From Mollicutes bacterium (GTDB taxonomy: Bacteria > Bacillota_I > Bacilli_A > Izemoplasmatales > Izemoplasmataceae), in the NCBI GenBank assembly GCA_003553945.1, contig PWEL01000038.1, forward strand, positions 1 through 64,000: a stretch of DNA of 64,000 bases. The letters are read 5' to 3'. Numbering within the stretch: position 1 is the first letter of the stretch; each line of letters opens with the position of its first letter. Made by a program: the position numbers and the translations under genes. Positions 44,064 to 53,775 of the stretch are shown piece by piece. The notes under the pieces were generated by a model, which saw only the letters and a program-made list of their open reading frames with translations, had not been told where the DNA came from and made no database searches.

Positions 44064-45911
44064 CTACCCCTCCCATTTCAGAATGGAGATTGAAAGCGGC
44101 GCCAGCAGGACCCTGATGTGCTGGTCCCTGCCGTGCATCGGCTCGTCGATGCTTTCACGCGGAGCGCCGTTGAACAGGTTGGAACCGGCGTAGACATTCT
44201 TGTCGCTATTGACGATCTCGTGATAAGTGCCCTTCCGGGGGACGCCGAGGGGAAAATCATGACGGGGCGTCGGCGTGAGATTCAGAACCACGACAAGCAT
44301 CTCCTCCCGCCCCCTGCTGTAGCGGACGAAGCTGATGACACTCTCGTCCGCGTTGTCGGCGTCGATCCATTCAAACCCTTCGGGGACGTGATCGGCTTCA
44401 TGAAGCGCCTTTTCCGCATGCATCACGCGGTTCATATCACGGGTGAAGCGTCTCGCACTGTCATGGACGGGATAGGAAAGCAGCTGCCAGTCGAGCTCAT
44501 CGGCATCGTTCCATTCATTCATCTGGGCGAACTCGCTCCCCATGAAGAGCAGGGGCTTGCCGGGATGAGTGAACAGATAGCCGATGAGGGCGCGGTAATT
44601 GGCGAACTTCTGCCAGTAGTCCCCGGGCATCTTGTCGACGAGGCTCCCCTTCCCATGGACGACTTCGTCGTGGGAGAAGGGCAGGATGAAATTCTCCGTG
44701 AAGGCATACATCAGGGAGAAAGTCAGATTGCTGTGGTGGTGCTTGCGATATATGGGATCCTTCTGAAAATACTTGAGCGTATCGTTCATCCAGCCCATGT
44801 TCCATTTGTAATTGAAACCGAGGCCGCCGTGTTCGATAGGATGGGTGACCTTCGGGAAGGCGCTCGAATCCTCCGCGGCGAGAATGGCGCCGTCGCATTC
44901 GGCGAACACGGCCTTCGAGAGCGCACGCAAAAAAGCGAGCGCGCCTTCGTTCACACCACGGTCGCTCTCGCCCATGTAATAGACGATATTGGAGACGGCA
45001 TCGATTCTGAAACCGTCGATATGATACTTGCGCATGAAGAAAAGGGCGTTGGAGATGAGGAAACTCCGTGTCTCGCCTTTCCCGAGGTCGAGGTTCGCAG
45101 TCCCCCACACAGGGTTCTCCCGGATCGAATCATCGTCGTATTCATAGAGGAATGACCCGTCGAAACGGTAAAGGCCGTGGGCGTCCTTGCATATATGGCC
45201 CGGCACCCAGTCCACGATCACCCCGATACCGGCCTGATGCGCGGCATCGACGAAGTAAGCGAAATCCTCCGGGGAGCCGTAGCGGGAAGTCACACTGTAA
45301 TACCCCGTCCCCTGATACCCCCAGGAGCCGTCGAAAGGATGCTCGATGATCGGCATCAATTCGATATGCGAAAACCCTAGCGAGGCCACATAGGGTATCA
45401 AATGCCCGGCGAGTTCACGGTAGCTGTGAAATCCGCCGTCCGGTTTCCGCATCCAGCTTCCGAGATGCACTTCGTATATGGAGACAGGCTTGTCGTACGG
45501 AGCGCTTTCGCGGAGCCGGCGCATGTAGGAACCATCGCCCCAGGAGAAATCCAGCCGTGCCACCCGAGAGACCGTATCAGGCCGATTGGCGCTATAGAAA
45601 GCGAAAGGGTCGCTTTTATAGAGACGTTCCCCCTGTTTCGACAGAATGGCGTATTTATAACGCTCTCCTGTCAAGTCTCCTTCAAGAGATGTCTCGAACA
45701 CGCCGGCGTCATCGACCTTCTCCATCGGATGCGCACCGAGGGCATAGTCGTTGAAAGACCCGACAAGGTCGATTGATTCCGCATTCGGCGCGTAGACACG
45801 GAAGCGCGTCTTCATACCCTCGTTTGAATCCATCACATGGGCGCCGAAATGTTCATAGGCGGTATAGAGCGTCCCCTTGTGCAGATGGTACATGACATCC
45901 GATAAACTCAT
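44064..45911 (-). CDS. glgB: 1,4-alpha-glucan branching enzyme
   Basis: Introduces alpha-1,6 branches into glycogen. 615 residues, GH13 with an N-terminal CBM48. Motifs: VSIYEVHLGSWMRKP, region I VIVDWVPGHIC, region II DGFRIDAVSN (nucleophile Asp), region III ILAAEDSSAFP, region IV LPFSHDEVVHGKGS. First glg gene of the group, 12 bases after recX, so probably read from upstream genes or a promoter inside recX. Confidence 0.97.
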   Translation of the reverse strand: MSLSDVMYHLHKGTLYTAYEHFGAHVMDSNEGMKTRFRVYAPNAESIDLVGSFNDYALGAHPMEKVDDAGVFETSLEGDLTGERYKYAILSKQGERLYKSDPFAFYSANRPDTVSRVARLDFSWGDGSYMRRLRESAPYDKPVSIYEVHLGSWMRKPDGGFHSYRELAGHLIPYVASLGFSHIELMPIIEHPFDGSWGYQGTGYYSVTSRYGSPEDFAYFVDAAHQAGIGVIVDWVPGHICKDAHGLYRFDGSFLYEYDDDSIRENPVWGTANLDLGKGETRSFLISNALFFMRKYHIDGFRIDAVSNIVYYMGESDRGVNEGALAFLRALSKAVFAECDGAILAAEDSSAFPKVTHPIEHGGLGFNYKWNMGWMNDTLKYFQKDPIYRKHHHSNLTFSLMYAFTENFILPFSHDEVVHGKGSLVDKMPGDYWQKFANYRALIGYLFTHPGKPLLFMGSEFAQMNEWNDADELDWQLLSYPVHDSARRFTRDMNRVMHAEKALHEADHVPEGFEWIDADNADESVISFVRYSRGREEMLVVVLNLTPTPRHDFPLGVPRKGTYHEIVNSDKNVYAGSNLFNGAPRESIDEPMHGRDQHIRVLLAPLSISILKWEG

Positions 45912-45923
45912 GACATTCTCTCC

Positions 45924-46709
45924 TCATTCAAGATGCTTTTTAATCATTTCATAGGAGAAGCCTTCGCGGAGAAGCTTCGCGATCATGCGCCTTTTCTCTG
46001 CCGCGTCGCGCGTATCGTACTTCTCAGCGAGCTTTTCCATGCGCCCTTGCAGAAGGGCATCCTCATCCAGTTGCTCGCCGAGGGCGGCGATCTTTTGCTC
46101 GAGGTCCCGCTCGAAGACCTCGCGGTCGAAGCCCTTTCGCATGCAGCGCTGCATGGCTTTCTCCTTGAGCTTCCTCGCCGGAAGGCGTTCCTGATGCTGC
46201 GCGAGGACCTCATCGATCAGCGTCGATGCCTTCCTGCGCTGGATGTTGTCCGTGTAGGCCTCGAGCGCGAGGCGGACATCATCCGGGGCGAATCCCTCCT
46301 GCACGAGCTCCCTCTCAAGGAGCCGGGGGCCCTTCTCACTGTATTGCACGGCCTCATCGACGGTGCGCTCGAGGATGCGCGCATCGTCGATATAGCCGTA
46401 GTGCTTCAGATAATCCAGAACCCACTCGAGCACCTGGGCCCCGGCATCCGGAGCAAGAGCGCTACGCAGTTTCTTTTCTGAATAGGGACGTCTGGAAAGG
46501 CGCTCGAAGGCATTGTCGAGTGTCCGGTAGTAAAGGTCGTCCTCCTTGATGCGTTCGAGATGCCCCGCCTCTATCGTGTCCGCATTCAAAAGCCGATGAC
46601 GTGCGACGGTGTCACGATGTAGCCTGACGTCCACCGTCTTCGCTTCCTGTGCCAGGGAAAGCGTGAAATATCTCCCTTTCGCGGTGACATCCTTGATCCG
46701 GTGACTCAC
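45924..46709 (-). CDS. recX: Regulatory protein RecX
   Basis: Modulates RecA filaments and so homologous recombination. 261 residues of three-helix RecX repeats: LSRRPYSEKKLRSAL, HYGYIDDARILERTVD, LERELVQEGFAPDDVRLAL and RRMIAKLLREGFSYEMIKK. GTG start overlapping the ctp stop by four bases. recA is not in the window; the position between a protease and glgB is unusual. Confidence 0.9.
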   Translation of the reverse strand: MSHRIKDVTAKGRYFTLSLAQEAKTVDVRLHRDTVARHRLLNADTIEAGHLERIKEDDLYYRTLDNAFERLSRRPYSEKKLRSALAPDAGAQVLEWVLDYLKHYGYIDDARILERTVDEAVQYSEKGPRLLERELVQEGFAPDDVRLALEAYTDNIQRRKASTLIDEVLAQHQERLPARKLKEKAMQRCMRKGFDREVFERDLEQKIAALGEQLDEDALLQGRMEKLAEKYDTRDAAEKRRMIAKLLREGFSYEMIKKHLE

Positions 46710-48142
46710 TCGAGAAGATACTCCTTCGCCGCCTGGAACTGCTTGTCGTTCTCTATATCGCGCCGATACTCCAACAAGGCGTCGGAAAGCGCGGCGGCGG
46801 TCTCCTCATCGACCTCACCGGTCGCTTCAAGGCCTTCTTCTGCCTGGAACGCCTCCACGGCCGAGACCGTCTCCTCATCATAATAGCCGTCGGTGCGCAT
46901 CTCATACCCGAGCGCGCTCAGGATATTCTGCACATTCGCCACCGCTTCCGATACGGTATCGTAGACAAGGGGTTCGTCAATATAGACATTGTAGGCAAAG
47001 AAATGGTCACTCTGTTCAACTTCGACGGTCGGTGTGACATAAGGGTCGTCACCTTGGATGTTGTCGATCCAGCGGCCCTCAGGGGTAAGCCAGCGGCCGG
47101 AGGTCACTGAGAGCTGGCTTTCCGAAGACAGGCTCGCGAGCGACTGCATGGTCCCCTTGCCGAAACTCGGCGTGCCGTAGACGTCATAGCCTGCGTTCTC
47201 TTTCATCGCCACCGCGAAGATCTCCGCCGCACTTGCGCTCTGGCTGTTCATGAGCGTGACAATCTCGTAAGGACGCGCTTCATCGCCGGTGGCGTCGTAA
47301 TCCATGCTGATCGTTTCGCCCCCTATTTGCTGCTCGATGGTGAACATCGGCTGATCGGAAGCGGGGATGAATAGGTCGATCACATCACGCGCCGCATCCA
47401 GATAGCCACCGCTGTTGTCGCGGACATCGACGATGAGACTGTCGATGCCGCTCGCTTCCAGATCATCGAGGGCCTCCTCAGTGAGTCCGGCGGTCTCGGG
47501 GCCGAAGGCGTTGATCTCGAGGTAACCGATGACCTCGTCGTCTATTTCAAAGACCTCATGGGTCACCGTGGGGTTGTCTATCCGCTCTCTCGACATGGTG
47601 AAATAGAGCGTATCCTCGACATTCGGACGATCTACGCCGAGTTCAACCTCCGTGCCGACCTCGCCGAGTATGGCGTCGACAGTCTCGAAATAGGTCTTAT
47701 GCTCTTTATCGACACCGTCAACGTGTGTCACCACATCGCCGGGGATCAGACCGGCCGCTTCAGCCGGTGAATCCGGGAACACTTCGATGATGACGACACG
47801 TTCATCGACGTTCTGCACTGTGATACCGACGCCGACGAACTCCTCCCCGAGGCCCTCATCGAACTGCCGGCGCTCCTCCTCGCTCATATAACGCGAATAG
47901 GGGTCTCCGTCGATGCCGTCGAAGATGCCGTATATCGCAGCCTCGTAGAGCGCCTCTTCGTCGAGGTCCTCATAATGCGTATCGATAACTGTGTCGATGA
48001 CCTCCTGCAGATATTCAGCATTATAATCCGCGGGGTCGGGGTCGGTGTTGCCGTTGCCTAGGTCTATGTCGAAATCGCATGCGGCCAGAGCAAGCACAAG
48101 TGCGAAAACAGAGACAAGCAGTAGTCTGCGGAACAGTTTCAT
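46706..48142 (-). CDS. C-terminal processing (S41) protease, lipoprotein with PDZ and peptidoglycan-binding domains
   Basis: Exported serine protease of the CtpA/CtpB type. About 478 residues: lipoprotein signal ending in LALAACD; PDZ domain (about 95-175, GVGITVQNVDERVVIIEVFPDSPAEAAGL cut short here); S41 core with SLIVDVRDNSGGYL, the catalytic Ser in SQSASAAEIFAVA and Lys in SFGKGTMQS; C-terminal PG_binding_1 domain (ILSALGYEMRTDGYYDEETVSAV region). The ATG at 48142 is preferred over the TTG at 48148 because GGGAGG is 10 bases upstream of it. Substrates unknown; wall-associated processing is likely. Confidence 0.93.
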   Translation of the reverse strand: MKLFRRLLLVSVFALVLALAACDFDIDLGNGNTDPDPADYNAEYLQEVIDTVIDTHYEDLDEEALYEAAIYGIFDGIDGDPYSRYMSEEERRQFDEGLGEEFVGVGITVQNVDERVVIIEVFPDSPAEAAGLIPGDVVTHVDGVDKEHKTYFETVDAILGEVGTEVELGVDRPNVEDTLYFTMSRERIDNPTVTHEVFEIDDEVIGYLEINAFGPETAGLTEEALDDLEASGIDSLIVDVRDNSGGYLDAARDVIDLFIPASDQPMFTIEQQIGGETISMDYDATGDEARPYEIVTLMNSQSASAAEIFAVAMKENAGYDVYGTPSFGKGTMQSLASLSSESQLSVTSGRWLTPEGRWIDNIQGDDPYVTPTVEVEQSDHFFAYNVYIDEPLVYDTVSEAVANVQNILSALGYEMRTDGYYDEETVSAVEAFQAEEGLEATGEVDEETAAALSDALLEYRRDIENDKQFQAAKEYLLE

Positions 48143-48144
48143 GA

Positions 48145-49026
48145 TCAATCATCCTCCCAACGGGTAGTGAAATCTCCTTGTATTTCGGTCGCCGGCGAGG
48201 CGAAGACGAACGCCTCGGGATCGACCTCCGCAATGACATTGCGGACCTTGTAATATTCCTCACGGGTGATCACACTCACGAGCATGGTCTTGTCCTTGAG
48301 CGTATAGCCGCCGCGCGTGGGCACAAGGCTCACGCCGCGTTCGAGTGTGTCGTAGATGAGCTGTTTCATCTCCCGGGGCTTGTCGGTGATGATGTGCACC
48401 GCCTTGAGCGTATTCGAACCGACAACCACATAATCCGCCATGCGGCCGCTGATGGCCATGACCAGCAGGGCATAGAGGCCCGGGGTGATGCCACGGTCGG
48501 TGTAGAACGCGATGATTCCTGAAAGGATGATCGCGCCGTCGACGATATATAATGAATAGCTGAGCGGGAGCTTGAAGATCCTGTGCAGTATCTTGATCGG
48601 GATGTCCGTCCCGCCGCTCGTGCCGCCGTACTTGATGACGAAACCGAAGCCGATACCGAGGAAGGACGCGCCGAACGCCGCATAAAGCAGCGGCTCGTCG
48701 GCCATCCTGAGCCGCTCCGGGAACAGTTCCTCGAAAACGAACAGGATTGCGGGGAACATGAGGGACCCATAAAGGCTGCGCCAGAACGCTTTGAAACCGA
48801 GTGCGAGCCAACCTAACCCCAGCATGAGGGCGTTGAGAATGAACGTCACCAAAGAGACGCGGACTTCTAGAAGCTCATGGAACAACACACCGACGCCGCT
48901 CACGCCGCCGATGACCCAGGAGGCGGGCATGATGAAGAAATAGAGCCCCATGACCATGAGCGTTATGCCGAAGGTGATCATCGTGTAACGGTGAAAGAAC
49001 CCGAGCTTCTTAAGCATCCTTTCCAT
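48145..49026 (-). CDS. YitT family membrane protein
   Basis: About 293 residues: five or six hydrophobic helices (DUF161) with VIGGVSGVGVLFHELL and GGTSGGTDIPIKILHR, then a C-terminal DUF2179 domain (about 205-290, AVHIITDKPREMKQLIYDTL). Widespread in Bacillota; transport of small molecules is suspected, no substrate is established. ATG at 49026 has AAGG 6 bases upstream and overlaps the prfB end, so translation is coupled. Confidence 0.88.
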   Translation of the reverse strand: MERMLKKLGFFHRYTMITFGITLMVMGLYFFIMPASWVIGGVSGVGVLFHELLEVRVSLVTFILNALMLGLGWLALGFKAFWRSLYGSLMFPAILFVFEELFPERLRMADEPLLYAAFGASFLGIGFGFVIKYGGTSGGTDIPIKILHRIFKLPLSYSLYIVDGAIILSGIIAFYTDRGITPGLYALLVMAISGRMADYVVVGSNTLKAVHIITDKPREMKQLIYDTLERGVSLVPTRGGYTLKDKTMLVSVITREEYYKVRNVIAEVDPEAFVFASPATEIQGDFTTRWEDD

Positions 49027-50128
49027 CGCTTGCCTTCTCCTTCGATACCTGCTTGAGATACGACATGATGAAATCATCGATGTCGCCGTCGAGGACCTTC
49101 TCGACCTGCGAGGTCTCCTTCTCGGTCCGGTGGTCCTTCACCATGGTGTAGGGATGCATGACATAGGAGCGGATCTGGGATCCGAAGGCATTGCTCATAT
49201 CCTCGCCGCGCAGACGTTCGATCTCTTCTGAACGCTTCTTTTGCTCGAGCTGATGAAGCTTCGCGCGGAGAATCTTCATCGCCTGCTCGCGGTTCTTGAT
49301 CTGCGAGCGCTCGTTCTGACAGCTCACCGTAATCTCCGTCGGCAGGTGCGTGATGCGCACCGCGGATTCGGTCGTGTTCACGCTCTGGCCGCCGGCGCCG
49401 CTTGAACGGTACGTGTCGACGCGGAGGTCCTCGTCCTTGATATCGACCTCGACATTGTCATCGATATAGGGAATCACACTGACGCCCGCAAAACTCGTGT
49501 GGCGGCGCTTCGAAGCGTCAAAGGGGGAGATCCTCACCAGGCGGTGCACACCGTGCTCCGCCTTGAACTTGCCGTAGGCATGGTCGCCGTCGACGGTGAA
49601 CGTAGCGTTTTTAAGCCCCGCTTCGCTTCCGGGGAGATAGTCGTTCACCTCGAGGGAATACCCCTGGCTTTCCGCATAACGGGTATACATCCTGTAAAGC
49701 ATCATCGCCCAGTCGTGGGACTCCGTGCCGCCGGCCCCCGGATGAATCTCGATGATGGCGGGGCTGTCGTCGTAGGATTCGGAAAGATACAGAAGTGTCT
49801 CGAGCTTGTCGAACTGCGCCTTCAAGGCGTCGACGTCCTCCTCGGCGCTGTCGACCTCCTCGCCCATCTCCAGCAGTTCAATGGCGACGGAGAGGTTGTC
49901 CATGCCTTCTTTCAAATCTTTATAGGCTTTATAGCGCTTTTTGAGACGGTTCAGCTTCTGAACAGTCTTCTGCGCTTCATCGTGGTTGTCCCAGAAATCG
50001 TTGCGGTAGGTCTTTTGTTCGATGGTGTCGATCGTCTCCTTGAGGGAATCGACATCGAGCAGCTGCTCGATGTCCTTGATCCGGTCCTCAAGAGCGCTAT
50101 GTTTCTGCTTGAGTTCATAGAGTTCCAT
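49010..50128 (-). CDS. prfB: Peptide chain release factor 2
   Basis: Recognises UAA and UGA stops and releases the finished protein. 372 residues with the UGA-specific Ser-Pro-Phe (RISPFDASKRRH) and the catalytic GGQ in SSGAGGQSVNTTESAVRI. The first 25 codons run straight on (IEQLLDVDSLKE) without the in-frame UGA and frameshift site of most prfB genes, so it is made without that feedback control. It follows secA by 12 bases, the usual Bacillota order. Confidence 0.97.
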   Translation of the reverse strand: MELYELKQKHSALEDRIKDIEQLLDVDSLKETIDTIEQKTYRNDFWDNHDEAQKTVQKLNRLKKRYKAYKDLKEGMDNLSVAIELLEMGEEVDSAEEDVDALKAQFDKLETLLYLSESYDDSPAIIEIHPGAGGTESHDWAMMLYRMYTRYAESQGYSLEVNDYLPGSEAGLKNATFTVDGDHAYGKFKAEHGVHRLVRISPFDASKRRHTSFAGVSVIPYIDDNVEVDIKDEDLRVDTYRSSGAGGQSVNTTESAVRITHLPTEITVSCQNERSQIKNREQAMKILRAKLHQLEQKKRSEEIERLRGEDMSNAFGSQIRSYVMHPYTMVKDHRTEKETSQVEKVLDGDIDDFIMSYLKQVSKEKASDGKDA

Positions 50129-50140
50129 GGAATCACCTTC

Positions 50141-52642
50141 TTAAGCGCCGTGGCAGTGTTTGTACTTCTTGCCGCTGCCACAGGGGCAGGGTTCGTTGCG
50201 ACCGACTTTCTTCCGGCGCACGGGTTTTTTCTTCTGCTGTTCTTCCTTGCCGGAGCTGGTCTTGGTCGGTTTCGCAACCTGGACCCGCTCGGTGTTGTCG
50301 CGGACTTTGGCCTTGAGGAGATAGCGGGTCACATCGCGTTCGATGGCCGCGATCATGTCCTCGAACATCTCGTACCCGATCTCCTGATATTCGCGCAGCG
50401 GGTTCTGCTGACCGTACTGCCTGAGACCGATGCTCTGTCTGAGGTCGCTCATCTGATCGATATGCTGGATCCAGTGGGTATCGACCACGCGGAGCACAAC
50501 GGCCTTGAGGAAATCGTTGAACTTCTCACGCCCGAAGCGCTCTTCCTTCTCGGTGAAATCCGCTTCAAGCAGTTGCTCGAGATACTGATAGGCCTCATCG
50601 GGGTCGGTCGAGAGTTTCTCCCTCTCCACCTTGTCCTGGGCGAAGAGCCTACCGTTCAGGGCGTCATAGAGCGAGTCCCTGTCGACGGTTTCATCCTTCT
50701 TCTCTTCATCCGTGTGTTCCGAGACAAGACGGTCGAGATGGCGTTTTGCAAGCGGCTTGATCATATCGATGATGTCGTCGTTGAGCAGGATGTCGCGCCG
50801 CTGGCCGTAGATGGTCTCGCGCTGCTGGCGGAGCACCTCGTCGTATTGAAGGATGGTCTTGCGCCGGTCGTAGTTGTTGCCTTCAATCTGGCGCTGGGCC
50901 TTCTTGATGAAGCGGGAGAATATCTTATAGTCGACCGGCCGGTCGTCGTCTTCGCCACGTCGCTTGCTTAAGGATTCGAGCTGCTTCTGGAAGCGTTCGC
51001 CGCCGAAACGACGGACAAGGTCATCCTCACCCGAGAGGAAGAATTTCGAATAGCCGGGGTCGCCCTGGCGTCCGCTTCTTCCGCGGAGCTGATCATCGAT
51101 GCGGCGCGCCTCATGGCGCTCGGTGCCGATCACGGCGAGACCGCCGAGTTCCTTGACGCCCGGGCCGAGCTTGATGTCTGTACCGCGGCCGGCCATGTTG
51201 GTGGCGATGGTCACGGCGCCCTTCTGTCCGGCGTTCTCTATGATCTGTGCCTCGCGTTCGTGATTCTTCGCGTTCAACACCTCGTGCTGGACGCCGCGGC
51301 GCTTGAGGAGTTTGCTCAGGCGCTCGCTGCTCTCGACGGAGATCGTGCCGACAAGCACGGGCTGACCTTTCTTGTTGCGCATTTCGATCTCATCAGCGAG
51401 CGCTTTATATTTCGCCTTCATGGAAGGATAGATGACATCGTTGGCGTCATGACGGATCATGGGCTCGTTCGTCGGAATCTGGATGACGAGCATGTTGTAG
51501 ATGTTGCGGAACTCCTCCTCCTCTGTCTTGGCGGTGCCTGTCATGCCTGAGAGCTTCTCGTACATGCGGAAGAAGTTCTGGAAGGTGATGGAGGCCAGGG
51601 TGCTGGATTCCTTCTTGATCTCGACGCCCTCTTTGGCTTCGAGCGCCTGATGCAGTCCCTGGGAGAACTGTCGTCCGGGCATGAGGCGCCCGGTGAACTG
51701 GTCGACCAGCACGACCTGCCCATCCTTGACGACATAGTCCACGTCGCTTTCCATCGTATAGTTGGCCTTGATGGCATTGTTGATGTGGTGCAAAAGCGTC
51801 ACATGCTCGAGGTCGTAGAGATTCTCGATGCCGAAATAGCGTTCGGCCTTGGAGACGCCTGAATCCGTGAGGGTCACGTGGCGGGCCTTGATATCGATCT
51901 CGTAATCATCTTCATCGAGGCTTCTCGCGAACGCATTCGCCTGCTTATAGAGATTGGCGGTCTTCTTCGCACCGCCAGAGATGATGAGCGGGGTCCGCGC
52001 CTCGTCGATGAGAATGGAGTCGACCTCGTCGATGATGGCGTAATGCAGTTCTCGCTGCACCATCTGATCCTTATAGATCGCCATGTGGTCGCGCAGATAA
52101 TCAAAGCCGAGTTCGTTGTTCGTCGAATAGAGCACATCCGACTTGTAGGCTTCCTTCTTTTCCTCGTGGGTGAGGTCGCGGTGATTGAGTCCGACGCTCA
52201 TACCGAGGAATCGGAAAATATCCCCGATCTCACCTTCGGCCTCACGGCGGGCGAGATAGTCATTGACCGTCACGATGTGTACGCCGCGGCCCGTGAGCGC
52301 GTTCAGGTAGGCGGGCATCACGGCGGTGAGTGTCTTACCTTCACCGGTCTTCATCTCGGCAATGTTGGTTTCATGGATGACGCGGGCGCCCATGATCTGG
52401 ACTTTGAAGGGGGTCATCCCCGTGACGCGCGTCGATGCCTCGCGGACGATCGCATAGACCTCTTCCTGAAGGTCATCAAGCGTCTCGCCCTCGGCGAGGC
52501 GCTTCTTGAACTTTTCCGTCTGATTCTTGAGCGCTTCATCGCTCATGTCCTTATATTCATCGGCAAGCGCCATGACCCGCTCGGCGAATTTACGGAGCGG
52601 TTTTTGTTGACGGCGGCTGGGGTCGAAGAATTTTTTCAGCAT
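50141..52642 (-). CDS. secA: Preprotein translocase ATPase SecA
   Basis: Motor that pushes preproteins through SecYEG. About 833 residues. Walker A region [18 protein letters not shown], Walker [31 protein letters not shown], and the C-terminal zinc tail [17 protein letters not shown] which binds SecB or ribosomes in other species. Start at ATG 52642 with GAGGTGA 5 bases upstream; the upstream codons lack a ribosome site. Lies after the hpf terminator. Confidence 0.98.
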   Translation of the reverse strand: MLKKFFDPSRRQQKPLRKFAERVMALADEYKDMSDEALKNQTEKFKKRLAEGETLDDLQEEVYAIVREASTRVTGMTPFKVQIMGARVIHETNIAEMKTGEGKTLTAVMPAYLNALTGRGVHIVTVNDYLARREAEGEIGDIFRFLGMSVGLNHRDLTHEEKKEAYKSDVLYSTNNELGFDYLRDHMAIYKDQMVQRELHYAIIDEVDSILIDEARTPLIISGGAKKTANLYKQANAFARSLDEDDYEIDIKARHVTLTDSGVSKAERYFGIENLYDLEHVTLLHHINNAIKANYTMESDVDYVVKDGQVVLVDQFTGRLMPGRQFSQGLHQALEAKEGVEIKKESSTLASITFQNFFRMYEKLSGMTGTAKTEEEEFRNIYNMLVIQIPTNEPMIRHDANDVIYPSMKAKYKALADEIEMRNKKGQPVLVGTISVESSERLSKLLKRRGVQHEVLNAKNHEREAQIIENAGQKGAVTIATNMAGRGTDIKLGPGVKELGGLAVIGTERHEARRIDDQLRGRSGRQGDPGYSKFFLSGEDDLVRRFGGERFQKQLESLSKRRGEDDDRPVDYKIFSRFIKKAQRQIEGNNYDRRKTILQYDEVLRQQRETIYGQRRDILLNDDIIDMIKPLAKRHLDRLVSEHTDEEKKDETVDRDSLYDALNGRLFAQDKVEREKLSTDPDEAYQYLEQLLEADFTEKEERFGREKFNDFLKAVVLRVVDTHWIQHIDQMSDLRQSIGLRQYGQQNPLREYQEIGYEMFEDMIAAIERDVTRYLLKAKVRDNTERVQVAKPTKTSSGKEEQQKKKPVRRKKVGRNEPCPCGSGKKYKHCHGA

Positions 52643-52717
52643 ATTCTCACCTCGTCTGTAATCATACACATGTTATCACAAAAGGCCGTGGATAAAAAGC
52701 GCAGGGCGCACACCATG

Positions 52718-52748
52718 CAAAAAAATGCGCGATGTCGCCACCGCGCAT
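52718..52748 (-). terminator. Terminator of hpf
   Basis: ATGCGCG/CGCGCAT stem with a ten-base loop followed by TTTTTT on the minus strand, between hpf and secA. Confidence 0.75.
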
Positions 52749-52757
52749 CCTGAAGGC

Positions 52758-53297
52758 CTATTCCGTCTCGATGACGGCGTAATCTCCGTCATGTCTCAGA
52801 TAAAGCACATGGATATTCTCCGTCTCATCATCGCGATAGATGTAGAAATCATGTCCTAGCATCTCCATGGCGGTGATCGCTTCATCGGTGCTCATCTGTT
52901 CTATCTTGTGTTTCTTCCGCTTGACAGGGCGTCCGACGAGCTCCCTTTCGAGGGCCTCGAGGTCGACATCGTCATCGAAGAGGTCCTTGACGCCTTCGCG
53001 TTTCCTCAGACTGCGGTTGATCTTCGTCTTGTGCTTCCTGATCTGCCTTTCGAGTTTATCAATGGCCAGGTCGATGCCGGCGTACATGTCTTCCTCTTTG
53101 ACCTCCGCTCTCATGGTGAAGTACTTGGTGGGGATGGTGATTTCCACTCGGTGATGGTCGCTGTGGGTGGCGCAGAGCACGACAGCGTCGAGTTCTTCCC
53201 GGAAATAGCGCTCGACTTTCAAGAGCTTGTCCTTGGCGTAGTTCTCGATGGCTTCTGTCACTTCAAATCCGTCTTTTCCGCGTACTTCGACGTTCAT
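52758..53297 (-). CDS. hpf: Ribosome hibernation promoting factor, long form
   Basis: Binds the 30S decoding site and pairs ribosomes into inactive 100S dimers in resting cells. 179 residues: an N-terminal ribosome-binding domain (about 1-100, MNVEVRGKDGFEVTEAIE) and the C-terminal dimerisation domain (about 120-179, FYIYRDDETENIHVLYLRHDG) that marks the long form. GGAG upstream, with its own extended -10 promoter. Upstream of secA as in Bacillus. Confidence 0.95.
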   Translation of the reverse strand: MNVEVRGKDGFEVTEAIENYAKDKLLKVERYFREELDAVVLCATHSDHHRVEITIPTKYFTMRAEVKEEDMYAGIDLAIDKLERQIRKHKTKINRSLRKREGVKDLFDDDVDLEALERELVGRPVKRKKHKIEQMSTDEAITAMEMLGHDFYIYRDDETENIHVLYLRHDGDYAVIETE

Positions 53298-53328
53298 TCT
53301 ATCAACTCCTTCGTGGAATGGTATTTAT

Positions 53329-53357
53329 ATTATAACATACTATGAAAAAATGACGTG
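53329..53357 (-). promoter_or_regulatory. Promoter of hpf
   Basis: Extended -10 TGTTATAAT, the same as that of ssrA; no good -35 sequence, so the TG probably compensates. Confidence 0.55.
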
Positions 53358-53369
53358 TGAAAAACGATG

Positions 53370-53729
53370 TTATTCATCGAGAGCCTCGAGCAGAATCTCT
53401 ATCTGATCCAGCGTAAGCGCGCGGTCGGAGAAGAGCACACAGGGCGAGAAGGCCAGAAAGAATACCTTCAGGACCTCCGGAGATTCATCGTCATAATAGA
53501 AAAACGGCGCATCATTGGATGCTTCAAGCAGCCGCACGAGAAGGAGGGGATGCATCCCTTCCTCGTAGGTCAGCGTGACGACCTCCTTAAGACTCGTCGG
53601 CAGGACGGAGACCATCAGGCGCTTGTCTGACGCTTCTTTGCATTCAATGCAGAGTATGGACATGCGGAAGAGATTCGCGAATGACACATCCGGTGTGAAC
53701 GCCGTGCCGCAGAATCTGCAGATCGCCAT
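53370..53729 (-). CDS. ComFC N-terminal-like protein without phosphoribosyltransferase domain
   Basis: 119 residues. The beginning MAICRFCGTAFTPDVSFANLF with CIEC further on resembles the N-terminal zinc-binding part of ComFC as I recall it from Bacillus. ComFC is about 200-240 residues and continues into a PRTase domain; the rest here (about 35-119) shows no PRPP-binding motif. Position upstream of hpf-secA-prfB is exactly where comFC sits in many Bacillota, which supports descent from it. Start codon directly follows the buk terminator T run. Function unknown; a competence remnant is the best guess. Confidence 0.5.
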   Translation of the reverse strand: MAICRFCGTAFTPDVSFANLFRMSILCIECKEASDKRLMVSVLPTSLKEVVTLTYEEGMHPLLLVRLLEASNDAPFFYYDDESPEVLKVFFLAFSPCVLFSDRALTLDQIEILLEALDE

Positions 53730-53765
53730 AAAAAACCACCCGTGCGTATGATACGCGCGGGTGGT
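53730..53765 (-). terminator. Terminator of the leuDH-vor-buk operon
   Basis: ACCACCCG...CGGGTGGT stem with an inner GCGTAT/ATACGC pairing, followed by TTTTTT on the minus strand; 10 bases after the kinase stop. The downstream arm (GGGTGG) may also serve as ribosome site of the next gene. Confidence 0.9.
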
Positions 53766-53775
53766 GCTTCCTGCT

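Noticed and set aside
46706..48142. Copy of the same S41 gene as at 16521
   Set aside because: The two share only the S41 core; one has PDZ and peptidoglycan-binding domains, the other Ig-like repeats, so they are not recent duplicates.
49010..50128. Mycoplasma-type code with UGA as tryptophan
   Set aside because: prfB is intact, many genes end in TGA, and tryptophans in conserved motifs are encoded by TGG.
49499..50971. Open frame of 490 codons opposite prfB and secA
   Set aside because: It crosses two well-established genes on the other strand and shows only low-complexity hydrophobic and acidic sequence.
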